NCBI RefSeq assembly: GCF_017643475.1 | Contig: NZ_JAEPNI010000001.1 | Span: 558,001 to 622,000 of the forward strand | Direction of reading: 5' to 3' | DNA length: 64,000 bases | Source of the DNA: Maricaulis sp. | Lineage (GTDB): Bacteria; Pseudomonadota; Alphaproteobacteria; Caulobacterales; Maricaulaceae | Shown: in pieces, positions 1 through 8,066 of the stretch | Layout of the letters: every line of letters starts with the position of its first letter | Position numbering within the stretch: position 1 is the stretch's first letter | Notes under the pieces: model-generated | The model's input: the letters and a program-made list of their open reading frames with translations, nothing else | Database searches by the model: none | What the model was told of the DNA's origin: nothing | Position numbers and translations under genes: made by a program

Positions 1-534
1 ACGTTCTTCCCGCAGGAATACGCGGGCGTGGTCGGTGGCAAAGCTGTAGCCTTCAGCCGTATTCAGATTGACCGCGGTGTTAAGGTCAATGATGCGGTTG
101 GACGGATCGTAGATGCCTGTCTCGGCCAGCACTTGAGAGCCGATGCCACCGCCAGTCAGAAGGTCGTATTCCAGGCGCGGTTGTTCCAGGTCGGTCAGTC
201 CGATGGTGCTGTCGCTGCGCCGGATGGCTGAGTCTGCGGTCACCGTATAAGGCGTCAGGTTCTCGTCCCGACCGGTGAAGCGCGGGTTGAGCATGCGAAC
301 ATCCGTGCTTACGGCTTCTGTCGTTTCAACGCTGCTGCCTCGATTGCCAAAGAACATCTGGGCAATGACCAACAGTGTGATGGCGGACGCGGCACTGGCA
401 AAAACGATCCGCAGCAGGTTCACAAAAGCGGTTCGACGCCGCGCCGCATTCAGGGTCAGCGCGCGCCGGGGTTCCCAGTTTCCGTGATGTGTCGGCTGCA
501 GGGCTTCCAGGCCCTGCGCGGCACTCGCAGTCAT
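1..534 (-). CDS. lptC: LptC-family LPS export protein (3' end cut by window)
   Basis: The reverse strand reads open from an ATG at 534 to the window edge, giving 178 residues without a stop. There is one membrane segment at about residues 37-59, preceded by a basic stretch, and then a periplasmic part beginning after an FGNRGSS-like linker. LptC is the single-pass bridge that carries lipopolysaccharide from the LptBFG transporter to LptA. The identification rests on this topology, on beta-strand-rich repeats such as IYDPSNRIIDLNTAVN, and on its place just downstream of an RNase D-type gene, the order usual in alphaproteobacteria (rnd, lptC, lptA, lptB). LptA and LptB would lie beyond position 1. 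The protein is incomplete here. Confidence 0.75.
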   Translation of the reverse strand, partial: MTASAAQGLEALQPTHHGNWEPRRALTLNAARRRTAFVNLLRIVFASAASAITLLVIAQMFFGNRGSSVETTEAVSTDVRMLNPRFTGRDENLTPYTVTADSAIRRSDSTIGLTDLEQPRLEYDLLTGGGIGSQVLAETGIYDPSNRIIDLNTAVNLNTAEGYSFATDHARVFLREER

Positions 535-618
535 CACCTGATCACTTTCAATTTGGCGCTTGGTAACTCACCTGTTCACTAAGACCAGCCTTTGCGGGCC
601 TTTTCAAGGCGAGCGGCG

Positions 619-1233
619 TTAGGAATGTGCGAAGATATCGGTTTCCGGCCAGCCCATCAGGTCCAGTGCTGCACGGGTCGGCAGGAAATCGAAACAGGCG
701 CGGGCGAGATCCATGCGATCCTCGCGTGTCAGCATGGCGGACAGGCGGTCGCGCAGCTTGTGCAGGTGGAGGACATCCGACGCCGCGTATTCCAGCTGTG
801 CCGGGGAGAGAGTTTCCGCACCCCAGTCAGAGCTTTGCTGCTGCTTGTTCATGTCAGCGCCGACGAGTTCGCGGGTGACGTCCTTCAGGCCGTGGCGATC
901 CGTATAGGTGCGCACAAGCTTGGAGGCGATCTTGGTGCAGAAGACCGGGGTCATCGTCACGCCGAGATATTTGGCGATCATCGCCACGTCGAAACGGGCG
1001 AAATGCAGGATCTTCTCGACCTCAGGGTCCGCTAGCAGGCGTTTCAGGTTCGGGCAGTTATAGGACGAGCGGTCCATCTGGACGATGTGGGCATCACCAT
1101 CACCGGCGGAAATCTGTACGACACACAGCTGGTCACGCACGAGCGACAGGCCCTGGGTCTCGGTATCAATGGCAATAAGCGGCCCCAGTTCGAGGCCGTC
1201 GGGCAGGTCGCCCTTGTGGTAGTGGATGGTCAT
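619..1233 (-). CDS. rnd: RNase D-type 3'-5' exonuclease
   Basis: A 204-residue DEDDy exonuclease. Exo I is the AIDTETQG motif near residues 21-28 (D23, E25). Exo II is the FARFD stretch near residue 100. Exo III is EYAASD near residue 168, with the tyrosine and aspartate that mark the DEDDy class. The family trims 3' ends of structured RNAs such as tRNA precursors. The protein is far shorter than E. coli RNase D (about 375 residues) because it lacks the C-terminal HRDC domains, which is normal for the alphaproteobacterial short form. It starts at an ATG 84 bases upstream of the lptC start region and is probably cotranscribed with lptC. Confidence 0.9.
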   Translation of the reverse strand: MTIHYHKGDLPDGLELGPLIAIDTETQGLSLVRDQLCVVQISAGDGDAHIVQMDRSSYNCPNLKRLLADPEVEKILHFARFDVAMIAKYLGVTMTPVFCTKIASKLVRTYTDRHGLKDVTRELVGADMNKQQQSSDWGAETLSPAQLEYAASDVLHLHKLRDRLSAMLTREDRMDLARACFDFLPTRAALDLMGWPETDIFAHS

Positions 1234-1384
1234 TACTCGATCCTTGTCTGAACAGCCGTCCTAACCTTCCGGGGAAAAATGGGCAATGCCGCTTGCCGCT
1301 TTGCTGCTTTTTGAGAAGGGCGAGGGCATCAAGTCTTGCGGTCAAAACGGAGGGCGGCCGACGTGCGAGGTGTACGGGGCAGTC

Positions 1385-1761
1385 ATGGCGTTCGACATTA
1401 CGGACATACAGGAGAAGCGTCTCCTGGTCATCGAGCACTGGGAAAGTGCCGCCAATGAAGTTGTGGTCGAGGCGTCTATCAAGATGGGCGCGCGTGTGGT
1501 CGAGCCGGTGTTCAGGCGTATTCTCATCGATGTGCCAAAAGCGTGGTCGAATTCGATCTGGACACTCTGGTCGAGAATAATCGAGACTTCATGGCGCTGA
1601 CCGCTGACGATGCGCATCTTGCCTACGCCATGCATCCGACTCGTCACCGGGAACAAGCCGCTGCGATCTGCGGTGTTGCCGAGCGGGAGGATTTCGCTCT
1701 GTGCATCGACTTTGATCGCGAAGCGGCGCTTGCCTGGTTAATGGAGCAGCCGGTCGAATAG
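1385..1761 (+). pseudogene. Frameshifted small SpoIIAA/STAS-like protein
   Basis: Two overlapping frames read as one protein. The frame starting at ATG 1385 runs MAFDITDIQ...RILIDVPK and then loses sense. The neighbouring frame picks up at about 1541 with SVVEFDLDTLVEN and continues to a stop at 1761, ending DREAALAWLMEQPVE. Joining them by restoring one base in the run of A at 1537-1540 gives a coherent protein of about 126 residues. The pattern FRRILIDV followed by a C-terminal D-E/R-AALAWL recalls small SpoIIAA/STAS-like proteins, but that match is from memory and is weak. It is either a true pseudogene or a homopolymer sequencing error. Confidence 0.55.
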
Positions 1762-1910
1762 CGTCCGTTTATGACGACGTTTCTGTGACGTTCGCTGAAA
1801 AAATCAATATTTCTACATTTCGAGTATGCCCAAAATACAGGCGCTTTTTATTTATAAAACAGTCTTTTGGTATACATTCATGCGGTCTATTAATTGCACA
1901 GTATACGGAC

Positions 1911-1940
1911 TTTACTTTCGCGATATTTGCTTGTTACAAT
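1911..1940 (+). promoter_or_regulatory. Candidate sigma70 promoter for the 1988 gene
   Basis: TTTACT at 1911-1916 and TACAAT at 1935-1940 are separated by 18 bases and lie about 48 bases before the ATG at 1988. They sit in a markedly AT-rich 226-base gap (1762-1987), unlike the rest of the window. The -10 element matches consensus at five of six positions and the -35 at four. No gene is visible in the gap. Confidence 0.4.
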
Positions 1941-1987
1941 AGTGTCACATTCAACGATGCACCTGTTCACATTCAGGAGGGTGAAGC

Positions 1988-2413
1988 ATGAAAAAGACAA
2001 ACATGATGTTTGCCGCATCCCTCGCAGCAATAACGGCTTTTGCGCCGCTTGCTGCCGCTCAGAACTATTCGCGTCCGGACGCATTCCTGCTGGAAGCGAT
2101 GGGCGAACGCGGCTGGACGGTTTCCTGCCAGTTTGACCAGGCTGATGGCGATCGGGTTTCCACCCGTGATCGAGGCCGCGGTCTGCATGACAATGCGCGT
2201 GTTCTTGTCGGTGATGTTGTCAGCGGAACCTGTTCCTATGAGGTTCCGGAGCGTGGCGCGCTGAGGCTGACCATGCGCGTCGAACATACCCGGTTCGAAT
2301 GCCCATTCACGATCACCGAAGAAGGCTTCTGTCGCGCCCACATGCGGGCAGGCACTTCGGGTAGTTTTCGGATCGAGCGCCTCGCCGGCACCGAAACAGG
2401 CACCGCAAGTTAG
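1988..2413 (+). CDS. Secreted hypothetical protein with four cysteines
   Basis: A 141-residue protein that I do not recognise. It starts with a clear Sec signal peptide (MKKTNMMF, a hydrophobic core, cleavage after LAAAQ at about residue 25), so the mature part of about 116 residues is periplasmic or secreted. The mature part has four cysteines (near residues 48, 78, 101 and 110), enough for two disulfides, and a basic DRGRGLHDNAR stretch. The start is firm: AGGAGGGTGA lies just before the ATG. It has its own candidate promoter at 1911-1940 and a terminator at 2483, so it is probably monocistronic. Confidence 0.8.
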   Translation: MKKTNMMFAASLAAITAFAPLAAAQNYSRPDAFLLEAMGERGWTVSCQFDQADGDRVSTRDRGRGLHDNARVLVGDVVSGTCSYEVPERGALRLTMRVEHTRFECPFTITEEGFCRAHMRAGTSGSFRIERLAGTETGTAS

Positions 2414-2482
2414 AATTCTTCCGTAGCGGGAAACCAGCAGGCAAGACCAGGCATGGTCCCTGGCCGCGTAGTGTCTTTCCAG

Positions 2483-2503
2483 AAGGTCTGCGCGGCCTTT
2501 TTG
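2483..2503 (+). terminator. Rho-independent terminator after the 1988 gene
   Basis: AAGGTC and GGCCTT (with one U-G pair) form a 6-bp stem around a 5-base loop, followed by a T-run. It lies 70 bases downstream of the stop at 2413 on the same strand. Confidence 0.5.
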
Positions 2504-2882
2504 TATGCGGGGTCTAGGGAGGTCAGGCTTCGACCCGACGTTTACGAATATTGCCAAAACGTTCAGGGTTTATGTATTAGAATATTACTGGTCGGGCTTG
2601 GCTTCAACACGCATAAGTGGTGCGTCTTCGCGCCCCGCCCAAAGGTGTGAAGGTCTGCAGTCCCGGGCTCTCAACGATCCCGGGCCTCATCCAATGACTG
2701 CAAAACACTGCATGCATCCCGCTTCGGCCCCAAAACGAAGCGGGATGAATGCGTTCTGGCGGCCGGCTCCTGCTATCGTCAAAGGCACCCCGCTGTGCTT
2801 GTCTGGTCCGGTTCAAGGTTTCGCCGATCTGGCGACAAAGGCCGTAGAGAGACAGTCCGTGCATCTGATACATGACGCCAAC
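2504..2882. repeat. Non-coding gap with a 17-bp hairpin
   Basis: I see no convincing gene in this gap. It holds a long inverted repeat: the arm 2710-2726 pairs with 2736-2752 over 17 positions with a single mismatch (2714 against 2748) and a 9-base loop. The innermost 12 bp (CATCCCGCTTCG and CGAAGCGGGATG) are perfect. A smaller CCCGGG pair flanks 2662-2684. No T-run follows, so a simple terminator is unlikely. It could be a leader structure of the next gene, a dispersed palindrome or a small RNA. Confidence 0.5.
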
Positions 2883-3230
2883 ATGCCCGCGGCCGAAACC
2901 ATCAGTTTTGAAGATTTTCTGAAGGTCGATATTCGGCTGGGCACGATCACGGAGGCCGAGCTTTTTCCGGAGGCGCGCAATCCAGCGTTCAAGCTTCGCA
3001 TCGATTTTGGTTCAGGTGTCGGGATCAAGCGCAGCGCTGCGCAGATCACCGATCACTACGCCCCGGAAGCGCTGGTTGGGCGCAAGGTGATGGCAGTGGT
3101 GAATTTTTCTCCGCGCCAGATCGGTCCTGTCCGCTCCGAAGTGCTGGTCCTGGGGTTCCCTGATAGTGAGGGCGCAATTGTTCTGGCCGCGCCGGATCTG
3201 GCCGCTCCAAACGGAGCACGGCTTGCATAG
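2883..3230 (+). CDS. csaA: CsaA-like tRNA-binding domain protein
   Basis: A 115-residue single-domain protein with the OB-fold tRNA-binding (EMAP-II-like) pattern: FLKVDIRLGTI near the N-terminus, NPAFKLRIDFG, KRSAAQIT, and VVNFSPRQIGPVRSEVLVLG near the middle. Members dimerise and bind tRNA, and CsaA was first described as a secretion-related chaperone in Bacillus. The length fits the family (about 110). I chose the ATG at 2883; an in-frame GTG at 2859 with GAGAG upstream would add eight residues. The large hairpin at 2710-2752 lies just upstream. It converges on the tRNA-Leu gene. Confidence 0.85.
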   Translation: MPAAETISFEDFLKVDIRLGTITEAELFPEARNPAFKLRIDFGSGVGIKRSAAQITDHYAPEALVGRKVMAVVNFSPRQIGPVRSEVLVLGFPDSEGAIVLAAPDLAAPNGARLA

Positions 3231-3282
3231 GCACAGGCACAGACAGATGCGGCATCTGGTAGTATGTTTGAAAATCGGGGAA

Positions 3283-3369
3283 TGGTGCCCAGGAGAGGAC
3301 TCGAACCTCCACGTCCATACGGACACTAGCACCTGAAGCTAGCGCGTCTACCAATTCCGCCACCTGGGC
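3283..3369 (-). tRNA. tRNA-Leu (anticodon CAG)
   Basis: Reading the reverse strand, GCCCAGG (from 3369) pairs with CCTGGGC to make the 7-bp acceptor stem, followed by A and an encoded CCA ending at 3283. The D-loop reads AATTGGTAGAC. The anticodon stem CTAGC/GCTAG encloses the loop TTCAGGT, which gives anticodon CAG (reads CUG). A long variable arm and a GGTTCGAGTCC T-arm complete a class II leucine tRNA of 87 bases. No integrase or repeated 3' end suggests use as an attachment site. Confidence 0.96.
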
Positions 3370-3524
3370 AGGTGTCAGGAGCGCGGTAGGTAAAGAAGCG
3401 CGCGGCGCGTGTCAACGCCTCTATGTGCATCGCGCATCTGGAAGTGCAGCGCTCACCATCTCGTCATTCGTGCAAACGCGCGGGCCATGCCATAGCGGTG
3501 CCCGGTGTGGCGCCAAAATTGAGA

Positions 3525-3998
3525 ATGTCGATGAGAGTCTCCGTCCTTTTCCTGCTCACATTGTTTGCAGGAATCACGCCCGCCCCGGCCCAGCAAGATG
3601 ATGAGCAGGCCATTCTTGCCATCCTGTCCGAAGGTCCTCTTAACATCGGTCGCGACACTCGTGCCTGGGCCGACAATTTTCACCCGGACTGGAATCTCTG
3701 GTTTGTTGGAAATGAGCAGCCCCGACAGCGCGCACCGCACATGCAGGCGGTCTTCGACTATGTCGAGCGCGGCGCAGTGGTCGAGGCCTATCAGCTGAAC
3801 CTGGTGTCGCTGGAAATTTTCGGTGACCAGGCCCTCGCGCGCTATCATGCCCGAGAGCAAGTGCGCGATCCGCAGAACGGGCTTCGTCTGATCGACTATG
3901 CCGCTGTAACCTTTCTGGTGAGGGAGGACGGGCGCTGGCTGATCCGGGCGAGTTCCCTGACTTTCCCGGCAGGTTTCGAGCCGCCTGCCACCGAGTAG
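3525..3998 (+). CDS. Secreted SnoaL/NTF2-like protein
   Basis: 157 residues, starting MSMRVSVLFLLTLFAG with a signal peptide cleaved after PAPAQ near residue 23. The mature part has the alternating pattern of the NTF2/SnoaL cone fold: an N-terminal helix (EQAILAILSEG), a tryptophan-rich segment (WADNFHPDWNLWFVGN), and C-terminal strands such as ALARYHAREQV, VTFLVREDGRWLIRASSLTF. This fold serves enzymes and ligand-binding proteins, so no reaction can be assigned. The ATG at 3531 is a possible alternative start. It is likely periplasmic. No operon partner is evident; the next gene begins 107 bases later. Confidence 0.65.
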   Translation: MSMRVSVLFLLTLFAGITPAPAQQDDEQAILAILSEGPLNIGRDTRAWADNFHPDWNLWFVGNEQPRQRAPHMQAVFDYVERGAVVEAYQLNLVSLEIFGDQALARYHAREQVRDPQNGLRLIDYAAVTFLVREDGRWLIRASSLTFPAGFEPPATE

Positions 3999-4105
3999 CG
4001 CTCCAATTGCAGGTCCGGGCCGGGCCGAGGCACATCAACGCATGGACATTGGGGGCGTTTTTTGGTCTACCCGAGGCCACACTCTTCTTTGATGAGGAAA
4101 CCCTC

Positions 4106-5071
4106 ATGCTTCGCGACGAAATGATCACTGTGTTTGGCGGTTCCGGCTTTGTCGGTCGTCATGTTGTCCGCGCGCTGGCCAAGGCCGGCTATCGCGTGCG
4201 TGTTGCCACGCGCCGCCCGCACCTCGCGCAGGACCTGCGTGTGATGGGTGTGGTTGGCCAGGTGCAACTGGTGCAGGCGAATATCCGGGTGCCGAGCTCG
4301 GTGGAACGCGCCGTTGAAGGTGCTTCCGGTGTCGTGAATCTGGTCGGCGTGCTGGCCGAGAGCGGTCGCCAGTCCTTTTCCAGCTTGCACGCCATGGGCG
4401 CCAAGACGATTGCTGAAGCCGCTGCCGCCGCCGGTATCGACAAACTGATCCAGGTCTCCGCGATTGGCGCCAGCGCCGAGAGCGAATCCAAATATGCCCA
4501 GTCCAAGGCCGCCGGCGAAGCCAGCGTGCTGGCCGCTGTGCCGAGTGCGACCGTCCTGCGTCCCTCGATCATTTTCGGGACCGATGACGGCTTCTTCAAC
4601 ATGTTCGGCTCCATTGCCCGCTTCGTGCCGGCACTGCCCTTGTTCGGTGGTGGCAAGTCGCTTTTCCAGCCCGTCTTCGCTGGTGATGTTGGATCGGCCG
4701 TCCTCGCGGCTTATCAGAGCGATGCAGCTCGCGGCGAGACCTACGAGCTGGGCGGTCCGGCGACCTATTCCTTCAAGGAGTTGATGGAATTCACGCTGCA
4801 GCACACTGCGCGGCCACGTTTCCTGGTGCCGCTGCCGTTCTCGATCGGACAGGTCATTGCGATGTTCGCGGAGATCGCAGCCATCCTGCCCTTCATCCCG
4901 TCCTATCTGACCCAGGACCAGCTCAAGCAGCTGCGCAATGACAATGTGGTTTCCGAAGGCGCCAAGACGCTTGAGGATCTCGGCATTGAAGCCGAGACAA
5001 TGGAAGCGATCGTTCCGGGTTATCTGGCGCGCTATCGTCGTTACGGCCAGTTCCACGAGAGCGAGGCTTGA
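4106..5071 (+). CDS. NDUFA9-like NAD(P)-binding SDR (complex I-associated family)
   Basis: 321 residues of atypical short-chain dehydrogenase type. The N-terminal dinucleotide-binding motif is TVFGGSGFVGRHVV (about residues 8-21, GGxGFxG), followed by VRVATRRP and the VNLVGVLAESG strand. The DKLIQVSAIGA and YAQSKAAGE segments match the complex I NDUFA9 subfamily, which binds NADPH but lacks the classical active-site tetrad. In mitochondria the relative stabilises complex I; the bacterial role is uncertain. GAGGAAA about 8 bases before the ATG supports this start. A terminator follows at 5095. Confidence 0.82.
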   Translation: MLRDEMITVFGGSGFVGRHVVRALAKAGYRVRVATRRPHLAQDLRVMGVVGQVQLVQANIRVPSSVERAVEGASGVVNLVGVLAESGRQSFSSLHAMGAKTIAEAAAAAGIDKLIQVSAIGASAESESKYAQSKAAGEASVLAAVPSATVLRPSIIFGTDDGFFNMFGSIARFVPALPLFGGGKSLFQPVFAGDVGSAVLAAYQSDAARGETYELGGPATYSFKELMEFTLQHTARPRFLVPLPFSIGQVIAMFAEIAAILPFIPSYLTQDQLKQLRNDNVVSEGAKTLEDLGIEAETMEAIVPGYLARYRRYGQFHESEA

Positions 5072-5094
5072 TCCTTCAAGGCATCCGGACAAGC

Positions 5095-5126
5095 AAAAGG
5101 CGACGGTTTCCCGTCGCCTTTTCTTT
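5095..5126. terminator. Bidirectional terminator between convergent genes
   Basis: AAAAGGCGACGG and CCGTCGCCTTTT form a perfect 12-bp stem with a TTTC loop, followed by CTTTTG. A-runs and T-runs on both sides allow it to end both the NDUFA9-like gene and the converging CPBP gene. Confidence 0.85.
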
Positions 5127-5143
5127 TGCCTGATTGAGCGGCA

Positions 5144-6013
5144 CTAGCCGGTAGCGGGTTTCCTGCGCCCCATCCGATAAAGAAAGATAAGGCCCCAGCC
5201 GCCCCCCATGGCGGCAAAGCCCCCGACCCCGGTCAGCCCGTTCCAGGGCCAGGCGGGACTGGCCAGATACATCAGCGAAAATCCCGCCACCGCATTGATC
5301 GCACCATGCATGCCTGCAGCTGCGATCACACCGCCCCGTTCCCGGGCGAGGGCGTGATAAGGTGTCAGCATCACGGTGAAGCCGACCATGGCCGCGACGC
5401 CGGTCCAGCCCAAGTCGCCGTAGTTATGACCCATCAGGATGATCGGCAGGTGCCACAGGCCCCAGATCACACCAATGACGATGGAGGCGGGCCAGAAGCC
5501 CAGATCTGCCAGTCGCGGTTGCAGCCAGCCGCGCCAGCCCAGTTCCTCGCTGATCAAAAGGTAGAAGGTGTTGAACAGCAGGCCCACGCTAAGGCCGACC
5601 GTCATCTGGATCATCAACAGGTTTTCGATCGGCATGGGCGCTTCCACGCCCTGAGCATCCAGCTGGGTCTGCATGAAGGTGAGCGGATCGCCGAGTTGCT
5701 GCCCAAAGACGTGAACGGTTGCCAGAACCGATGCAATGGTAAGGGCGATCGCCGTGATCCAGCTCAGCACGGTCCAGCTGGCGACCTTGCCAAACCCGAA
5801 GCCCCTGAAGCCAAGCGCGTCTGCCCAGCGGTCGCGGTCAAACAGTAGTGTGCACACCACTGCGGCAATCGAGGGGCCGAGCATGAAGAGCATCAGGCTG
5901 ACCGTGCCCATCGCCGCGCCAAGTCCCGCAAATCCTCCGGACTGGTGGATCCAGGCGGCGACGGCCCAGCTGAGGCCGAATGACAGGGCCAGGAATGTTG
6001 TTATCGCGCGCAA
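5144..6013 (-). CDS. CPBP-family (CAAX) intramembrane protease
   Basis: 289 residues with about eight hydrophobic segments. The family signature is present: EELGWRGWLQPRL at about residues 155-167 (the EExxxR motif) and WGLWHLP near residue 185 (the second motif with the metal-binding histidine). Relatives are membrane glutamic/metallo proteases, such as the eukaryotic Rce1 CAAX protease and bacterial bacteriocin-immunity proteins. No substrate can be inferred. The start appears to be TTG at 6013 with GGAGAGGG 6-8 bases upstream; no in-frame ATG fits. An inverted repeat at 6024-6057 covers the likely promoter region. Confidence 0.87.
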   Translation of the reverse strand: MRAITTFLALSFGLSWAVAAWIHQSGGFAGLGAAMGTVSLMLFMLGPSIAAVVCTLLFDRDRWADALGFRGFGFGKVASWTVLSWITAIALTIASVLATVHVFGQQLGDPLTFMQTQLDAQGVEAPMPIENLLMIQMTVGLSVGLLFNTFYLLISEELGWRGWLQPRLADLGFWPASIVIGVIWGLWHLPIILMGHNYGDLGWTGVAAMVGFTVMLTPYHALARERGGVIAAAGMHGAINAVAGFSLMYLASPAWPWNGLTGVGGFAAMGGGWGLIFLYRMGRRKPATG

Positions 6014-6023
6014 TTTGCCCTCT

Positions 6024-6057
6024 CCGCATGTTATTTAGGAAAATCCCTAACATGCGG
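6024..6057. promoter_or_regulatory. Palindrome upstream of the CPBP gene (operator candidate)
   Basis: CCGCATGTTA and TAACATGCGG are perfect 10-base inverted arms, with TAGG and CCCTA continuing the symmetry inside. The structure sits between the uppP stop and the CPBP start, directly before the ribosome site. A second, smaller inverted repeat (TATTTAG, 8 bases, CTAAATA) overlaps the uppP stop at about 6078-6099. Either could be an operator, or together they could act as a weak terminator of uppP. No T-run follows. Confidence 0.4.
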
Positions 6058-6091
6058 ATCAAGAGTGACAAAGAACTATTTAGTGTATCGC

Positions 6092-6898
6092 CTAAATAAG
6101 GAAGATGATCAACGCGCCACCAAGGGCAAACCTGTAGAGCACAAAGGGCATGAAGCCGACACGGTCAACGAGCTTCATCAACACGGCGATCGCTGCCAGG
6201 GCCGAGATGAAGGCCAGCCCGGCCACGATCAACCCGGCCTGGAGGCCTGCCATTGGATCGCTCTCTCCGGCCAGCTGGATGATGGAGATGACAGTGAAGG
6301 CGGCGATGACCGGGATGGACATCAACATGGAAAATCGTGCGCTCTCGCTCCGGGTAAGGCCCAGTGCCCGGGCTGCCGTCATGGTGACGCCGGAGCGGGA
6401 TGCTCCCGGGATCAGTGCGAACATCTGGGCGATGCCGATTAGGGCGGCGTCCTTGAAGCTCATATCCGCGGTCGTCTTCATTTGTGCGCCATAACGGTCA
6501 GCCGCCCACAACGGCAGGGCAAAGATGAGTGTGGCGCCTGCAATCACGGCGGGCGAGCGCAGGGCGTCCACCAGATCGAAGATGAACAATCCGCCTGCCA
6601 GCAACAGGACCGGAGGCAGGGATGCTGCGACCAGAAGCGCCAGCCGCCCACCTGGTGTGACCTTGCCGGACACCAGTGCGAACTTGCCTTGGACGACAGA
6701 GGCGATGTCCCGCCAGAAATAGACCAGTACAGCGATCAAAGATCCGGCATGCGCCATGACATCAATCATCGCACCCTGGTCCGCCGCACCCAGCACGTCC
6801 GGCACCAGGATAAGGTGAGCCGAGGAACTGATGGGCAGGAATTCGGTAATGCCCTGGACGAGGGCAAGGATGACGAAATGGATCAGGGACATGGGCAA
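6092..6898 (-). CDS. uppP: Undecaprenyl-diphosphatase UppP (BacA)
   Basis: 268 residues, polytopic. The two BacA/UppP signatures are present: GITEFLPISSSAHL at residues 16-29 and PGASRSGVTM at about residues 160-169, which contain the catalytic glutamate, serine and arginine. The enzyme removes one phosphate from undecaprenyl diphosphate at the inner membrane, recycling the lipid carrier for peptidoglycan and O-antigen synthesis, and it gives bacitracin resistance. The length is typical (about 265-275). An ATG two codons downstream (6892) is an alternative start. Only short inverted repeats separate it from the CPBP gene on the same strand. Confidence 0.95.
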   Translation of the reverse strand: MPMSLIHFVILALVQGITEFLPISSSAHLILVPDVLGAADQGAMIDVMAHAGSLIAVLVYFWRDIASVVQGKFALVSGKVTPGGRLALLVAASLPPVLLLAGGLFIFDLVDALRSPAVIAGATLIFALPLWAADRYGAQMKTTADMSFKDAALIGIAQMFALIPGASRSGVTMTAARALGLTRSESARFSMLMSIPVIAAFTVISIIQLAGESDPMAGLQAGLIVAGLAFISALAAIAVLMKLVDRVGFMPFVLYRFALGGALIIFLI

Positions 6899-7060
6899 CT
6901 CGAAGGCATAAGGCGCACAATCCTTTCCTGTTTTGACGGTGAACGCTAGTCCGGCGCGATGTCGTTTTTGCGACGAAGAGCAGCCTGGAATGTGACAAGC
7001 GCGTTCAGCCGCATTGACGCTCGCGCTCCAGCCGACCTAAATCGGTCATCAGGAGATTTC

Positions 7061-8035
7061 ATGCCTCACGATCATGCCAGTGCGACCGGACCGGGTCGGC
7101 TCGCCCCCGAAGACGCCAAACGCATTACCGGCGCGGCCACCTGGGCCTCGCTGACGGTTGCCGCTGTTCTGGTTCTCTCCAAGGCGGTGGTCTGGTGGAT
7201 GTCCGGATCTGTCGCGCTGCTCGCCTCGATGGCTGACAGCATTCTCGACCTGACTGCGTCGCTGACGGTGTTCTTCGCCGTACGTTATGCCGCTGAACCA
7301 GCGGACGCGGAACACCGGTTTGGTCACGGCAAGGCGGAGGCCTTTGCCAGTATTCTCCAGGCCATGCTGGTCGCTGTTTCCGCCGCACTCTTGCTGCGGG
7401 AAGGCATTGAGCATACCTGGCGCCCAGTCGAGATTCGCGCCAGCGGATGGGCTCTGGGCGTGATGATGCTCTCCATCGTTCTCACGCTGGGGCTGCTTTT
7501 TGTACAAACACGTGCGGTCGACGAAACCGGTTCGGTCGCGATCGAGGGCGACAGGGCGCACTATCTCTCCGACATCGCCGCTAATCTGGCCGTGATCGCC
7601 GGGATTGGTGGTTCCATGCTCGGATTTGCCCGGCTGGATGGTGTTGCTGCGCTTGTGGTCGCGGCCTGGCTAGGCTGGACCGCCTGGGAGGTGGCCAAAC
7701 GCGCGCTCGACCAGCTGATGGACCGGGAATTGCCCGACGAGGAACGCGCGCGCATCCAGGAGCTCGCCGTGGGTCAGGATCCACGCATCATCGATGTTCA
7801 CGATTTGCGCACCCGCGCCTCCGGCCCTCTGGTCCATATCCAGTTCCACCTGGCCCTGCCGCCGGAGATGTCGTTGGAAGACGCGCATGAAGTGATGGTG
7901 GAGTGCGAGAACCGTCTTCTGGCTGTGTATCCGGCTGCGGATATTCTCATCCATGCTGACCCGCACGGTGCTGCTGAACCGCATGGCGGGGCGTTTTTCC
8001 AGGGTGATGCAGGGGCAACTGACAATGGCGCATAA
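7061..8035 (+). CDS. Cation-diffusion-facilitator transporter (FieF/YiiP-like)
   Basis: 324 residues with six predicted membrane helices between about residues 25 and 210 and a cytosolic C-terminal domain. The metal-site residues of the FieF class are visible: DSILD in helix 2 and HYLSD in helix 5, the paired Asp/Asp and His/Asp that bind Zn2+ or Fe2+. The loop motif FGHGKAEAFAS is also typical. CDF proteins export divalent metals in exchange for protons. The C-terminus is histidine-rich (HADPHGAAEPHGG). AGGAGATTTC before the ATG fixes the start. It is followed by a GST gene after 31 bases. Confidence 0.92.
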   Translation: MPHDHASATGPGRLAPEDAKRITGAATWASLTVAAVLVLSKAVVWWMSGSVALLASMADSILDLTASLTVFFAVRYAAEPADAEHRFGHGKAEAFASILQAMLVAVSAALLLREGIEHTWRPVEIRASGWALGVMMLSIVLTLGLLFVQTRAVDETGSVAIEGDRAHYLSDIAANLAVIAGIGGSMLGFARLDGVAALVVAAWLGWTAWEVAKRALDQLMDRELPDEERARIQELAVGQDPRIIDVHDLRTRASGPLVHIQFHLALPPEMSLEDAHEVMVECENRLLAVYPAADILIHADPHGAAEPHGGAFFQGDAGATDNGA

Positions 8036-8066
8036 TTCTGCCGCCAAACGAGGCTAGACCCGCACC

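Noticed and set aside
3283-3369. tRNA-Leu as an integration site of a mobile element
   Set aside because: No integrase and no repeated 3' tRNA fragment occur in the window.
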